This document shows positions 34,204-46,344 of a stretch of 64,000 nucleotides of DNA, piece by piece. This DNA comes from Vanilla planifolia. Its lineage: Eukaryota; Streptophyta; Magnoliopsida; Asparagales; Orchidaceae. Under the pieces are notes generated by a model. It was not told where the DNA came from. It did no database searches and saw only the letters and a program-made list of their open reading frames with translations. The translations under genes were made by a program, and so were the position numbers. The DNA is taken from contig JAIUJO010000083.1 of NCBI GenBank assembly GCA_023846275.1, positions 1,451,774 through 1,515,773 on the forward strand, read 5' to 3'. The stretch's first letter is position 1, and each line of letters starts with the position of its first letter.

Positions 34204-36439
34204 AGAGTGTAACAAGCACAATAACAATTAAAGAGAACATCATGAATGAAAGTATAGTTAGTTGATTCAAAGGAAATCAAAGAATAAGGCTACCACTAAT
34301 TTAAAAACCTTTTCAATGCATACATTCATTCACACAAATTAGAGAATTTAATTTCACACAACTTATGTATATAGAAAACTACTAAACTGTTAAAAATTAT
34401 ATAAGATGTATAGATTGGAAATAATGAAAAAGATCGTACGTCAATGAACATGAGGATAAACACAAGTGATCTCACAGAAAAGTATCATACAACAGCAAAC
34501 TTCTAGCAAATAAACCCATAACAACACTGTTATGACATTGTAATATCTTTCAAATCATTAAATCTAGATCTCACTTTTTCTCAATTTTCCCATGGTGCTT
34601 CACATTTTGATCAAAATGTGTTCGGACAAAAATAGATTGAGCCAACTATCACTCGCTTAGTGCCAATATATGTACATCATATACGTAAAATAAGTAATAT
34701 TTGTGTAGAAAATTACAAGGTCAATTGTAAATAATATAATATATTAAAAGAGCATATGAGCACATGTATGAGCTACAAAAATAAAATCAATTACGAAACA
34801 AAAACTTTTAACACCTTTAGCATTTTTATCTTTTGTTATCTTTATGCATTAGCTTGTTACTTTTAATCGTTGCCATCTTTTACATCCATTTAAGTTTTGG
34901 CTAAAAAATAGGCCAATTTATAAAAAAATTAGACATATTTTGAAACACATCATTCAAAATATTATTAACTCAAATGAAGGCTCATTTGGTTCATTTCTAG
35001 AACTGTCATTCTAAAGTAGTTGTCACCAGTTTGGATAACAATTAGTTTTTTTTTCATTTTTTTAACACTATACTTTCTTTACCAAATTTTTTTTTTCTTT
35101 TTCACATTTATTTTAAAATTTTCATTTTGTGTCTATTATCACAAGTAATATTTTCTTTCTTTTTTTCTTATTTTGTGATCATTATCACAACAATATTTTT
35201 CTTATGTTTTCCCTTTTTGTAAAAATGGTCACATAATATGTAAATAAATAAAGCAATACAATATTTCATACTCAAGTAATATATGAAAATAAACATGTGA
35301 AAAAATTGCTTTTTTATAAAGAATCACTTGTCCTCAATAATTTTCTTTTGAACCATCTCTTAAGGGTTTTACACTTCTAACAAGCATCAACATAATTTTA
35401 AGATTGTTCATTTTATTTCTTAGTTATTTTTTTATTCAATTAAGGTATCAATTTCATTTCAATTTAAATAATAAGGAATCCATAAGCACATTGACAACAT
35501 AACAAATAAATGAATAAAATATCAAACTCAAGTTGAATGATTAAATTCTTTTTTCACTATGAAGTTATTACTTTTGATCAATAATGCAACCAATAAGCTT
35601 ATCAACACAACAATCTCAATTTACCAATTCATATCATCAATTAAGGGAACTCTTGTCTTCTAACATACATCAAGCATATTCACTTATATTCAAGTTATTT
35701 ATACAAGCATCATCAATAAGTTATTTCTCAAATGAACAAAACCTATAGTCTATAATACACATTATATAAAAATATATACACATAGTGTGAGATTTTTTAC
35801 CTCTTAATTTCTATGTAATAGTATCCCCAAGAATCAAAATTTTGCACAAGTTCACTTTCATCTCTTAGGTGCTACAATACCTGTGACTAGATCCTTTGGT
35901 TCTTGGTAGTGCTTTCTTTCTCTTTTTTCTTCAGTCTAATGCACTTGTTTGAGCTAATCTGTTTGATTTTTCTTAGAAATTTTTTTCCAAGCTTGACCTA
36001 ACATTTTTAATATACATAACCAATGTTCCTTAACATTCTCATCAATTCAACTTCCTCCAACAGCTATGTTCTTTCATTTAAGTGTATTCTCACCTCCATG
36101 CCTTCATAACTCTAATGGTTTCTCATCAATTATCCTCTCTCCATGATGATTTATTTAGTCGTTTGCTATTTTAGGATGAATATGTTTTCAGTTATATGGT
36201 GTCGTACTGTACAATCCTTTCATTTCTTATCATACAAATTATGATATTCAACTTTGTCTATTATTAATTCTACTGATTAATCTTAAACAATTTCATAATC
36301 ATACTTCTATGCTACCTTTTAATGCACACTTGTTTATGTCATAATCAATGATATTCACATACAACTTTACTATTAACTTGATCATACTTATAAGATTATA
36401 CTCATCTTATTTTATGATATTTTTTAATTTTGTCATTCA
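34204..36439. other. AT-rich intergenic DNA
   Basis: No gene was recognised. T-rich stretches around 35040-35220 contain loosely repeated blocks ending TTATCACAA or similar. The sequence merges into the unnamed long repeat near 36.4 kb. Confidence 0.5.
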
Positions 36440-39070
36440 TTACTCATCTCTTACAATAAAGTATTCTCACCCTTTATCATTATAGTAGATCTATATTGGT
36501 ATAGATGAGTTATCATTGCTATATATCATATATAGTAAAATGTTTAAACATAAATAAGCTATCCTTACCACCTAGGCTTTTCCCACCTTTTTTAGGTATG
36601 ATAAATAATGTAGATGTATATAAGAAATTCTTACTCTATATAATATATAGCAGAGCACTATAGATATGGAAAGTGATTCCTTCCTTGGGTTGTCCTCGTA
36701 TTATTTCATGTCTAAGAGAATTTTTATAAATATAGATGAACTATTCTCATCTTGTGTCATATATATTTGTGGTGTTTGAGGTTATAATATGGTATAAGAT
36801 TATTTAAGGATAATATATTTAAAGGTATATCAATAATTTTATTTTCTCAATTGATAATCAAGCATACCAAATATCTATATTCCAAATTATTTTTTATTTA
36901 TTAACTTATAATAGTTTATATTATATTGCATGTCAATATCTTTATTATATAATTCCATAAATTAATAACTTGTGAATTAAATACTAGATAAATAATGATA
37001 ACCCAAAAAAATAATTACATAATTATTACATTTGTATAAAAATTTTCTAATATCTATGAATTTTAAAAAAAATAACATAAAAAGAATGTGATTTTATAAA
37101 TAATATAAAAATAATTTATCAGCATATTTACATCATAATTACTAAGTTTAACTATTATCCATAATGCATAAATAATAAAATAAAAAATATTCTCAATCTT
37201 ATAATGTTTATTAAAAGATAATACATCAAAAAATTTATCACTTTGTAAAAAAATTAGATATTAATTTATTAAAATATTTATATCATAATTATCAAATTTA
37301 TTTATCTGAATTTAAATGTTAACGTCTTTTTTTAATCTAAATGTTTTCTTGTTTTTTAACATTATCATGTGTATTTAATGCTCAACATATGTCCTATATG
37401 TGGCATGTTTATTTAGGAATTCAAATCATATTAATTTCTTATAAGCCTTTAAGTTATAGCCTTAGATCGTACTTATGTAACTCTCTCATTGTACCATATG
37501 TTGTATCAAAAATAAGCATTTTGAATTATATCATACTATATAATTTTCAAAACAAGTATTTTGTTATTTATATCATTTCTAAACATAAAGTATGATCCCT
37601 AACATTGTACTGTATGATTTTTATTCTCTTAATTTTGTTACCTTGTCAATCATTCATACTTTTATGATATCCCATCACAAAGTATGGTCAACTCACTATT
37701 TCTCACTTTACATAATATAATCATCTTAATCAAATCATACATTTCCATTGTTAATCCACCACCAAAATATCATACCTTATAATGACACATGATGTACAAC
37801 TCAAATATAGTCTCTTCTCTCTCAAGACTTAATCATTTATCTATAGCTTTAACTAACTGTTCAGCATGATCAACTTAGTCGCACTATATAATATTTCATC
37901 TAAGACTTTCTACAATAATCTTTTACAATCTTGTTTCTTATAATTAATAGATTTTGTTTTTTAAAAAATTTAGCTTTGATTAATAATGTTATTGATCCCA
38001 CAAGACATTATGTGATTTATGCTGGTATTTATAATTGCGTTCATATGATGAACTGCACAACTCAACACATTATACAAATATGACACATATATTGTTCTAA
38101 TGGGATGAACTCGACACCTCAACCTATAACTTAAATTCTTCTTTGACTATTGTAACCCCAAAATTTTTCTAATGTGATTATCTTATACCATGTTTCATTA
38201 TAGCTTTCCTTACAAGATTAAATTGATTGTTCCATATGATGTAGAGCAAATTATTTGGATGATACATATTAATAATAGCTAACAACTCTCATTCTATATG
38301 TCTTGGGTTCAATTCAAATTAGCATTGATTCACTCCATACCACATCTAAATTTCTTTAAATCTAGTTCTTACTTAACTTATAACAAAATGATATTTTTTA
38401 TTTATGTAAAACTAAATTAAATTTAAAAAAATAATCAATTTAAATGTCTATCTTTACTTTGATAACTACTACTCAATTTCCTTCGCTATTTGCTTGTCAT
38501 AGTCTCTCTTCTTCTCATCTTCTTGCTTTTGATCTTCTCCTCAAGCTACAACACAGTTTTCCCAATGGTTCTTCATTCTTATAGTTTTCTCTCTATACTA
38601 GAGCTTCACCTTCACTCTCTCTTCTTTGCTTGCAAAAATCATAGCATAGTAATGGTGCCTTACTAAACAACCTCCTTGACTCACTGTTTCTTGGTGGTTC
38701 TTAACAACACTACTCAACTTTGTAACAAACTTCACACATTGATCTTTTAAACATCATTTCTTTTATAGAATCAAACCTTAATTCACTCTCATCAAATTTT
38801 ATAATTGTATTAAAAAAATCATTATTAATTTATAATAGATAAGATTAGGGAACAATGGATGTGCAATCATATGAAATGCATGTGTATTAAAAACATTTCT
38901 TCTATTCAATTATTTGTATCATATTTCTTATAAAAAAATAATTATCATTGAAATAGACTTCTAGCACCACACAAAATGGTCATACGAAGCCAACAAAAAT
39001 CATAATCATAAAAATTATTATTCTACCCCACCTACATTTTATTATTTACAATTCTATATATGTGTTATGA
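36440..39070 (+). repeat. Unnamed long AT-rich repeat, copy 1
   Basis: Successive blocks match 44850-50000 in the same order: a minisatellite-like part (36440-36800), the AAATAATG...ATTATCAAATTTATTTATC block (37150-37330), the AACATATGTCC...AAAAATAAGCATTTTGAATTATAT block (37380-37540), TCTTCTCTCTCAAGACTTAA (37812), and the pyrimidine-rich TTCTTCTCATC block (38500-38620). The match ends near 39070. No coding region was found on either strand. It is probably the non-coding part of a large retroelement, although its class is not determined. Confidence 0.7.
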
Positions 39071-39159
39071 GTTTTAGAACACAAAACAAGAAAGATATAG
39101 AATAAAAAAATAAAAGATAATGATTGATTGGATAAGCTTAATGATATATATCATCACGA

Positions 39160-39397
39160 GAAATGTGAATTAGAAGATAAAATTTTATCTATGACTTTAT
39201 CTCATAATTGATGAATATGACTTTATCTATGACTTTGTTTCTTGTTATTATTGGTACTTAAAATAAGGGGCATAATTGAAATGTGAAATTAGAAGATAAA
39301 ATTTTATTTATGACTTTATCTCATAATTGATCAATATGACTTTATCTATATGACATTATCTCTTGTTATTATTGGTACCTAAAATGAGGGTCATAAT
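39160..39397 (+). repeat. Two-unit tandem repeat, about 119 bp per unit
   Basis: Units 39160-39277 and 39278-39397 share GAAATGTGAAATTAGAAG, CTATGACTTTATCTCATAA and TTGTTATTATTGGTAC in order, with few differences. A smaller motif, ATGACTTTATCTAT, is repeated inside each unit. Confidence 0.85.
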
Positions 39398-42300
39398 AGA
39401 CAGAGATCTCATTATCATTAGTACTTTATACATAACAATGTCAAATGGTGATTCCATGTTCGAATTGATATTTCACCTCATTTTTGTTGTTGTGAGCACT
39501 TCAATACTAGGTAACAAAGACTAAAGACCTATTTCCGTTAGTATTTCAGTGAAGGCCAGTGGTGGTAGGAGATACACTTTGATGGCTTGGCCAATTATCG
39601 ATAGAGGTCATGTGATATGATTGATACCACAAAGATATAACATAATATAGAATCTTATGAATTAAGGATAATAGTCATATAAAAAAATGCCTTAATATAG
39701 AAAGAAAAGAATAAACATAAAAAAATTAAAAAAATAAAATTATAAATAAGAAAAGAAAAGAGATAATATTACTACTATAATATCAGTATTATATGATAAT
39801 TATATACATACTTGATTATAGAACATACAAGCTCATATGCAAATATTCAACATATTTAATATTTTTTTATCATATATTCTTATTTATTGCTTCATATTTA
39901 TTTATATGCTATATATCATGATTTCACACTACTTTACTACTTAAATTAATATTTTATTTTTTATATATATTATGCTTATGCATACTTATATTATAGATTA
40001 AGAATGAGATATTTGTAGAGTTTTAGATTCCTAGAAGTTATAACATCAGATCCTTTATGTGAGGAGTTGTTTTCTTTTGGGAACTCTATGAGGTGTTACC
40101 CATGTATGACAGATATTGTATAAAAAACCCATTTCAACTATTATTTTTGAATAATAGCTTTAAGAAATGAGCATAATTATTTATACAATTATTTAATTGA
40201 ATTTAATTTTTTAATTTTATACATGGTGCCCTCAAGGTTTTTATTTCTTACTTTTTTTATTTACTCAATAATTATGTATTTTTGAGTATATTAATAACTT
40301 TAATCAATATTAAATCGAATAGTGCATGATAGAAGAAGTGTATTTTTATACTTCAAGATCGAGGACTATAAGGATCAATAATCACATAAGAAAAAGGAGA
40401 AAAATATTTGTTTTATATATGTAAAATCATAATTTTAAGTTGTAAAAATGAATTTTAGAAAATAATCTACTTTGATTTATGAATGATGACCAAAGATGAT
40501 TAATTTATTAACATAATAAATTCAGGTTATGACCATGATGCAACGTAGTTTTAAGATAAACTAAGTAAAAGTTTGTTGCCTCATAATACCCAAGACTAAA
40601 GAAAGTAGGTAGTGATCATAAGGCAATATCTTAAGGTTAAAATCATTGGACAAGAAACATCCTCTAGCAAGCATCAAGGTAAAGTGGCATATATATGAAT
40701 AGTCTTACAATAATAGTAATGAGAATGATTATGGTTATATATACAAGGCTATTATTTTAAAATATAATTTTTTTTAGAACAAAACTTATTTTAGCTATCA
40801 TAAATTGAAAATATGGGTTGTTACTTCAAAAAAATAAAATGAGGTGACATTACTCAACCACTTACAGCGAGTAAAGAGTTTGACATTTTGGCTTTGGACA
40901 TTAGTCTTTGACTTAGTCCAAGTTCCTTATGTTTCTGAAGAGTGGAACCCAATCACTTAATTCTCTTCTTCTAAGCAATAGATTTAACAAATGGATAATT
41001 TTTTTACTCTTTTGCTCCAAATGATTAATAATACTCTTTGATAAAAAAGAATTACCTAAATAATTGGTAACTTGCAATGTAGACGATAATAACGCTATTT
41101 TAATTTGTATCCCATTTAGTCAGCACAATTGCTTCCAAAATAGATACATTTGGCTTCTTTGGATCCTCTTCCTCTTCAGTCATAGCACTCTAACTTTTTT
41201 TGAGACATGTTTTCTCCTTGTGTTGGCTTTGAGAAAAGAAGGCCTTATATTCTTTCATCATATAGAGGTCAACTCTAATAGGAATATCAACAAGCTTCTC
41301 TTCATAAGCCCATCGTCATACAGTGCCATTATTTTTTTTTTGCTACCAACTTTGTTGATCTTCAAAAAAAACAAATATGGTCTTGGAGAAGTAGCCATCT
41401 TTTCATTCGAACCACTTGAGGATTGGATTCAACTACAACTTGTTATGCATCAAATTTTGGAGGAGTCATCACCTAAAGAACATTATGGGATCTGATGAAT
41501 CTTAATAACTATCAAGGTCATCCTTTAAAGGAAGGTTAATGGTGTGATCATTATGAATTGTTTAAGCGAAAACCAAGTTGAGTATTTTTCACTTTCAAGT
41601 ATCTTATCTAAGGCCCTAGTAGAGAACTTGCTTATTTTGAGTATACAAGACAATGGTAATGTCAAATTAGAATAGCTCTCACTTGAGCATTACACTTAGA
41701 AAAAGAGCAAGATGAATCATCAACCCACCAACACCATTATATATAGGTAAATATGCATATTTTTTGACATGTCATATGATAAGCTAGTCATACAATCCTT
41801 CATTTTTCATCATAGACATCCAAATAATAGAAAGTCACATGACAAAGTTAAAATATTTATTTTTTATTTTTATAATAATATTTGAATGCTTTTGACCAAT
41901 CAAACAAATAGCACGTATCAGACCAAGATCAATTTTCAAAACTCTAACAAAATGATGCTCATCTCATGAGCTTTTTTGTTAGCTAATTTCATTTTCTTTA
42001 AAGTATTTCAAAATCTCATATTCTAATAATATTATTTTTCTCTGTATATCATTTAGGTACAACTTTTTACTTTATTTTTCAAAAAAAACTATAAAAAGCC
42101 TTTTTTAAAAGCAATAATTGAAAAAACTATATATTTTTTCCATAAAGGCTCCACATATGCATTCATTTCAGGACACGTGGTCTTTTCGTGAAATAAAAAG
42201 TACGGGCAGAAGTTGAGCTTATTGTGTGTACAACCACTACACGTTAGAAACGACTGAATTGACCTTGGAACGTCACATCAAATGGTCCCCATATCAAAGC

Positions 42301-43124
42301 AATGTCAGCACATCGCCAAATCATCTCGTAATTTTCAATTTACACATAATTAAATGTAATGTTTTTTTTAATAATTATTTACCATTAAATAATTTTTTTT
42401 CAATAGTTAGCATCCGCTCGTCTCGCAAAAAGACTAAATGTGAGAATTTTACAGAACGCCAATCTAGTTGTATTGAGAATCTGACACGTGTATTTCAGTG
42501 CGACTTCCCATTTAGAGAAAGGCCAAATGGGGTTACTGCCATATGGAAAATACAAAGGTTATGGCTTCTGCAAAAGAGAGTTGAAAATTTTTTAAAATAT
42601 TATAAATATTTAAAATCTTTATATAAACATAAAAGGAAGCATGAAAATGTGCGCACCAAAGAATAGCAACATTTGTACGAAAGACTTAACGAGTCTATAG
42701 TAAATGGTTCAAACTTAAAAATAAGGGTTCAATATATGCTATGTTAAGGAAACAATTTTTTAAAAATTTATCCATGAAGAATTGATATTCACTACAATAA
42801 TATATAGTTCTTTTTTGTATATGTTACTTTACTTTTTTAAAGTATATAAAAATTTAAATTTATTGATTGAGTTGATAAGAAGAAAAATATTCATTTATTT
42901 TTTTCTTGAAAAGTATTCAACAAGATTCACTTTATTTTATCAAAGTTTATTCATGGTATTATTATGTATTGTTTTTAGTGTATATGAGATGTGCTTCAGT
43001 AAGAGGAAAATAAATTGTTAAGAATAAAGTTCTAGTTTTTTATAAAAACATTTATTAAAATAATTTTAAAATTATTTTTTAAAAATTTTGAGAAAATATC
43101 TAAAAATAATTTAATGTCAAAAAT
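39398..43124. other. AT-rich intergenic DNA with two open frames
   Basis: Open frames of 143 codons (41064-41495, plus) and 146 codons (42226-42666, plus) are the longest in this part of the window, but neither resembles a known family and neither has clear coding composition. The 42.16-42.56 kb part keeps more CpG than its surroundings and contains two CACGTG boxes. No other gene is seen. Confidence 0.4.
42171..42490. promoter_or_regulatory. Pair of G-box / ABRE-like motifs
   Basis: GGACACGTGG at 42171-42180 and GACACGTGT at 42483-42491 are matches to the ACGT-core G-box bound by plant bZIP and bHLH factors. They lie about 310 bp apart in a patch with unusual CpG content. No gene with a clear start lies nearby, so a regulatory role is only a possibility. 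Confidence 0.25.
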
Positions 43125-43760
43125 ATACACAGGTAACGACCACAAAGCATTCCCCGTTTGGTTTGGATCCTGAAATGGATGTTTTTGATTGAATCTTGAT
43201 TTTACCATTAGAGATCAATCCTGGCCGTTGGCTCTAGGCAACCTTGCTCTTGGCCATTGGATTGCACGTAGGTTTTCCCACCTGTATTAAAATAGTCTGT
43301 CCAAAACAACTTGAGTTAGAAACTTACTGCAGTGGTTACGCATCGTTTCGCATATTTGGCTCTGGTTTGAACCTCTTGTTTGGTATTTTATTGTGTTTAC
43401 TTGTAGCATTTTACCTTGATTAACCTAAGTTGTCAGATCATGCTTGCCCTTCTACCTTCCTTAACTTTAGTCGCCTGATCGTGCCTGCCCTTCCGCTTTC
43501 TTTAACAATTGGATGAGAGTTTAAGCCCATATAGCCAAAATTATGTTGCCATTGCTCTCTATAAGCTTTTCAGCTCGTATGACTCTCGAGCCATCTGGGG
43601 TTGTCTCCCCCTTTCTCAGCCAAGATTTGATCACTTGATTTCTATTTAGCTTTCCCTACGGCTTGATTTTGTTCTCTTCCGTCTCGTTCAGCTTTCTCGG
43701 CATGCTAATTTTGCACTATTCCATTCCGTTCGCCTTTCCCTGCTGCCTTCTTCCATACGA
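43125..43760 (-). repeat. Large LTR-like repeat, fragment D
   Basis: This matches positions about 70-640 of copy A in the same orientation, from GTAACGACCACAAAGCA to CTGCCTTCTTCCAT. It carries an internal duplication of about 57 bases around 43440-43505, in which a TGCTTGCCCTTCTACCTTCC-type string occurs twice. Neither terminus of the repeat is present. Confidence 0.78.
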
Positions 43761-44259
43761 TATTGACATAAAGCTTGCTTGATGAGTAGTATATATTGTA
43801 CATAATGTAAAAATTAACAATATCAATTATAATATCTGAAAATCATGCTTATTAGAAATGATGCCTAAATGTCAACATCATTATTATTGAAGGATGTTGC
43901 CTTATTGTCGATGATGTCTACAGCTTTAGGATTAGAAAATTGTCAAATCCCACCAATATTATTATATTAAATATCATTTTGAGTAATTCAATAATAAGAA
44001 TTTTAATATAAAAATTGAGAAGAAAACTAAATCTCAAGGGAGAAATAATAGTACAACTCTAATTTGTCAATCGAGTTGAAATTCCTCTCTAGTTAAACAA
44101 GAATGACAACTATTTAACTCCTAAAGATACTTCCCAACTTTCCATTCCAAAACATTAGCTACACATTCTCCTTTGTTCCCCAATGAGCTTCTCAAAAATT
44201 CCTTAATCCTTTATATCGTTCATCGCACTGGCTGAGAAAGATAATTCAAGAAAATACTC

Positions 44260-44330
<71 letters not shown>

Positions 44331-44849
44331 TTCCCAAAACACTAATCATTTAACTAGATGGACTAAATAAATATCAATATAAATAAGTGATCTATTAGAA
44401 AAATATATATAACCATCCAATCCAAAATAAATACTATACTAATTTTATATAAAAATGCTTAAGAGAATCACTGTACTAGCTAATAAGTAAAATTCTTATC
44501 TATAACATCCAAATTTTCATCTCATAATATAATTGATGCATTACTTATGATATAAATACTAGTAAGGCTTTAAAGAGTTTAATAAGTAAACAAATAAAAT
44601 AATATATAAAAATAATGATATAATAAAAAGATATAATTTTTTCATAATAATTAAAAATTATACCCATAATAAAATGTTATTATATAGAAAAGGTAATAAA
44701 TTTAACAAAAAATATGAACATTTAAATGTATATTTTTTTATTTTCATATTTCTTATTTGTTACATTTTGTAAAACTTAAAGATAAGTTCATTATTTCTTC
44801 ATTCCTTTCATTTCTAATACATTTAGACATATTCCAAATTTCACTCACT
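43761..44849. other. AT-rich intergenic DNA
   Basis: Apart from the long (AT)n run, no feature was recognised. Confidence 0.6.
44262..44327. repeat. (AT)n microsatellite, about 33 units
   Basis: An uninterrupted alternating AT tract of about 66 bases. Its purity suggests recent expansion and probable length variation between individuals. Confidence 0.97.
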
Positions 44850-44869
44850 TTAGATCATTATTCTCTAAA

Positions 44870-45240
44870 ATGAATGCCAATAGTATAGATGTCATAATAG
44901 AATATCCTCACCATAATAAGCTTTCATCCTTCTATATCATTTATAATAGAATCTTGTTGATATAAATATGATATCCTCACATCATATCATATAAAATAAA
45001 TTATGTAGATATAGATGGGCTAAACTCACCTTATGTCATGTATAATAGACTCCTGTTAGATTTAAATGAGCTATTCTTTCCCTATATTATATATAATATA
45101 ATTTTATAGATATAGATAAGTTATCATCACCACAGGTTATTCTTATATATTATCATGTGAAGTAGAATTTTTAGAGATATAAATGAATTATCATTGTCTT
45201 ATATCATGTATATTTATTACATGTGAGTTCATAATATAGT
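44870..45240 (+). repeat. Degenerate minisatellite, about six units of about 50-65 bp
   Basis: Units run roughly TATAATAGAATCTTGTTGAT, ATAAATGAGCTATCCTCACC, TTATATCATG and recur with drift. A related, more decayed array lies at 36440-36800 in the other copy of the long repeat, so the array pre-dates the separation of the two copies. Confidence 0.7.
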
Positions 45241-46344
45241 ACATGAATATTTGAGGATAATATATTTAGGAGGTATTTCACTCATTCTACTTCATTTTCT
45301 TATTTGATAATAAAGCATGTCAAATATTTACATCTAAATCATTTTTATCCATTAATTTATAGAATTTTTTATTATATTACATTTCAATGCCCTTGTTATA
45401 TAATGTTATAAAAGAATAACATATGAATAGTATGTCATATAGCATCATATTATAAAAATATTATGACTTAAGAAAATAATTACATAATTACTAGATTTGT
45501 ATAAAACATATTATAATATGTTTGATGATGTATAATAGATTTAGATTTTTTGTCATTCTAATTTGGAGTCTATAATATTAGAGATGCTTAATAAATTATT
45601 AAGAAATATGAAAAAAATACTATAAATTGATTAGGATTAGATGATGTGTACAATATTTTAAAACTATTTAAAGATTAGTATTTCAAAGTTTTAACGTTGA
45701 TTATTAAGTGAGTAAGTGGTAATTTTTTAACTGTTAAGCATAAAATATTATAAGATGATTTTTATTACATTCAATCTTATACATATAAAATAGAGAATTT
45801 AAGATAAACTCTACATGAAGTATTTTAATAGAAAATGATAATTGAAACTTTAAATTACTATCTAGAAAAAAAAGCGACTAAAAGAATGTACCTTTTTATC
45901 ATGATTTGGGTGTTGATGGAATTACGAATTTGTTAGGTTATCAACTATTTTGATGGAAGTTCTCTTATATTCGATCATAATATCTTATAAGGGTTTGGTT
46001 GTCGGCTCTCCTGAGAAAATTTCTTGCACATTTGATCCTTGTCTCTCACAGGGGAAGTTGGAATCTCTCTAAGTAGAATTAGGTGCACACATTTTGCTCA
46101 CAAATTTTAAAATATAGAAATAAAAGAAATTTGATTTCAGCTTTTTTTCTCTTCAACATAGTGAATATCCTTATTCATAAGGATCTCGAAGGTTCATTAA
46201 TAATTTTTTAAAAAAGGATTAAATAACTACAAATTTAAATAAATTAAATAGTTTTCCAGTTATCCATGCATTTTTGGAGACAAAAACAACGAGCAACAAA
46301 ATGATGGGGCAAGAAGAACAAACAAAGCTGCTAGTCTAATTTTT

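Noticed and set aside
41064-41495. 143-codon plus-strand frame
   Set aside because: Hydrophobic and Phe-rich only because the strand is T-rich; no conserved motif, no splice or start support.
42226-42666. 146-codon plus-strand frame
   Set aside because: Not resembling any family; kept only as part of the CpG-retaining patch noted in the findings.
36440-45240. CRISPR-like array of about 50-bp repeats
   Set aside because: The units drift continuously and have no constant repeat with unique spacers; this is an AT-rich minisatellite in plant nuclear DNA.
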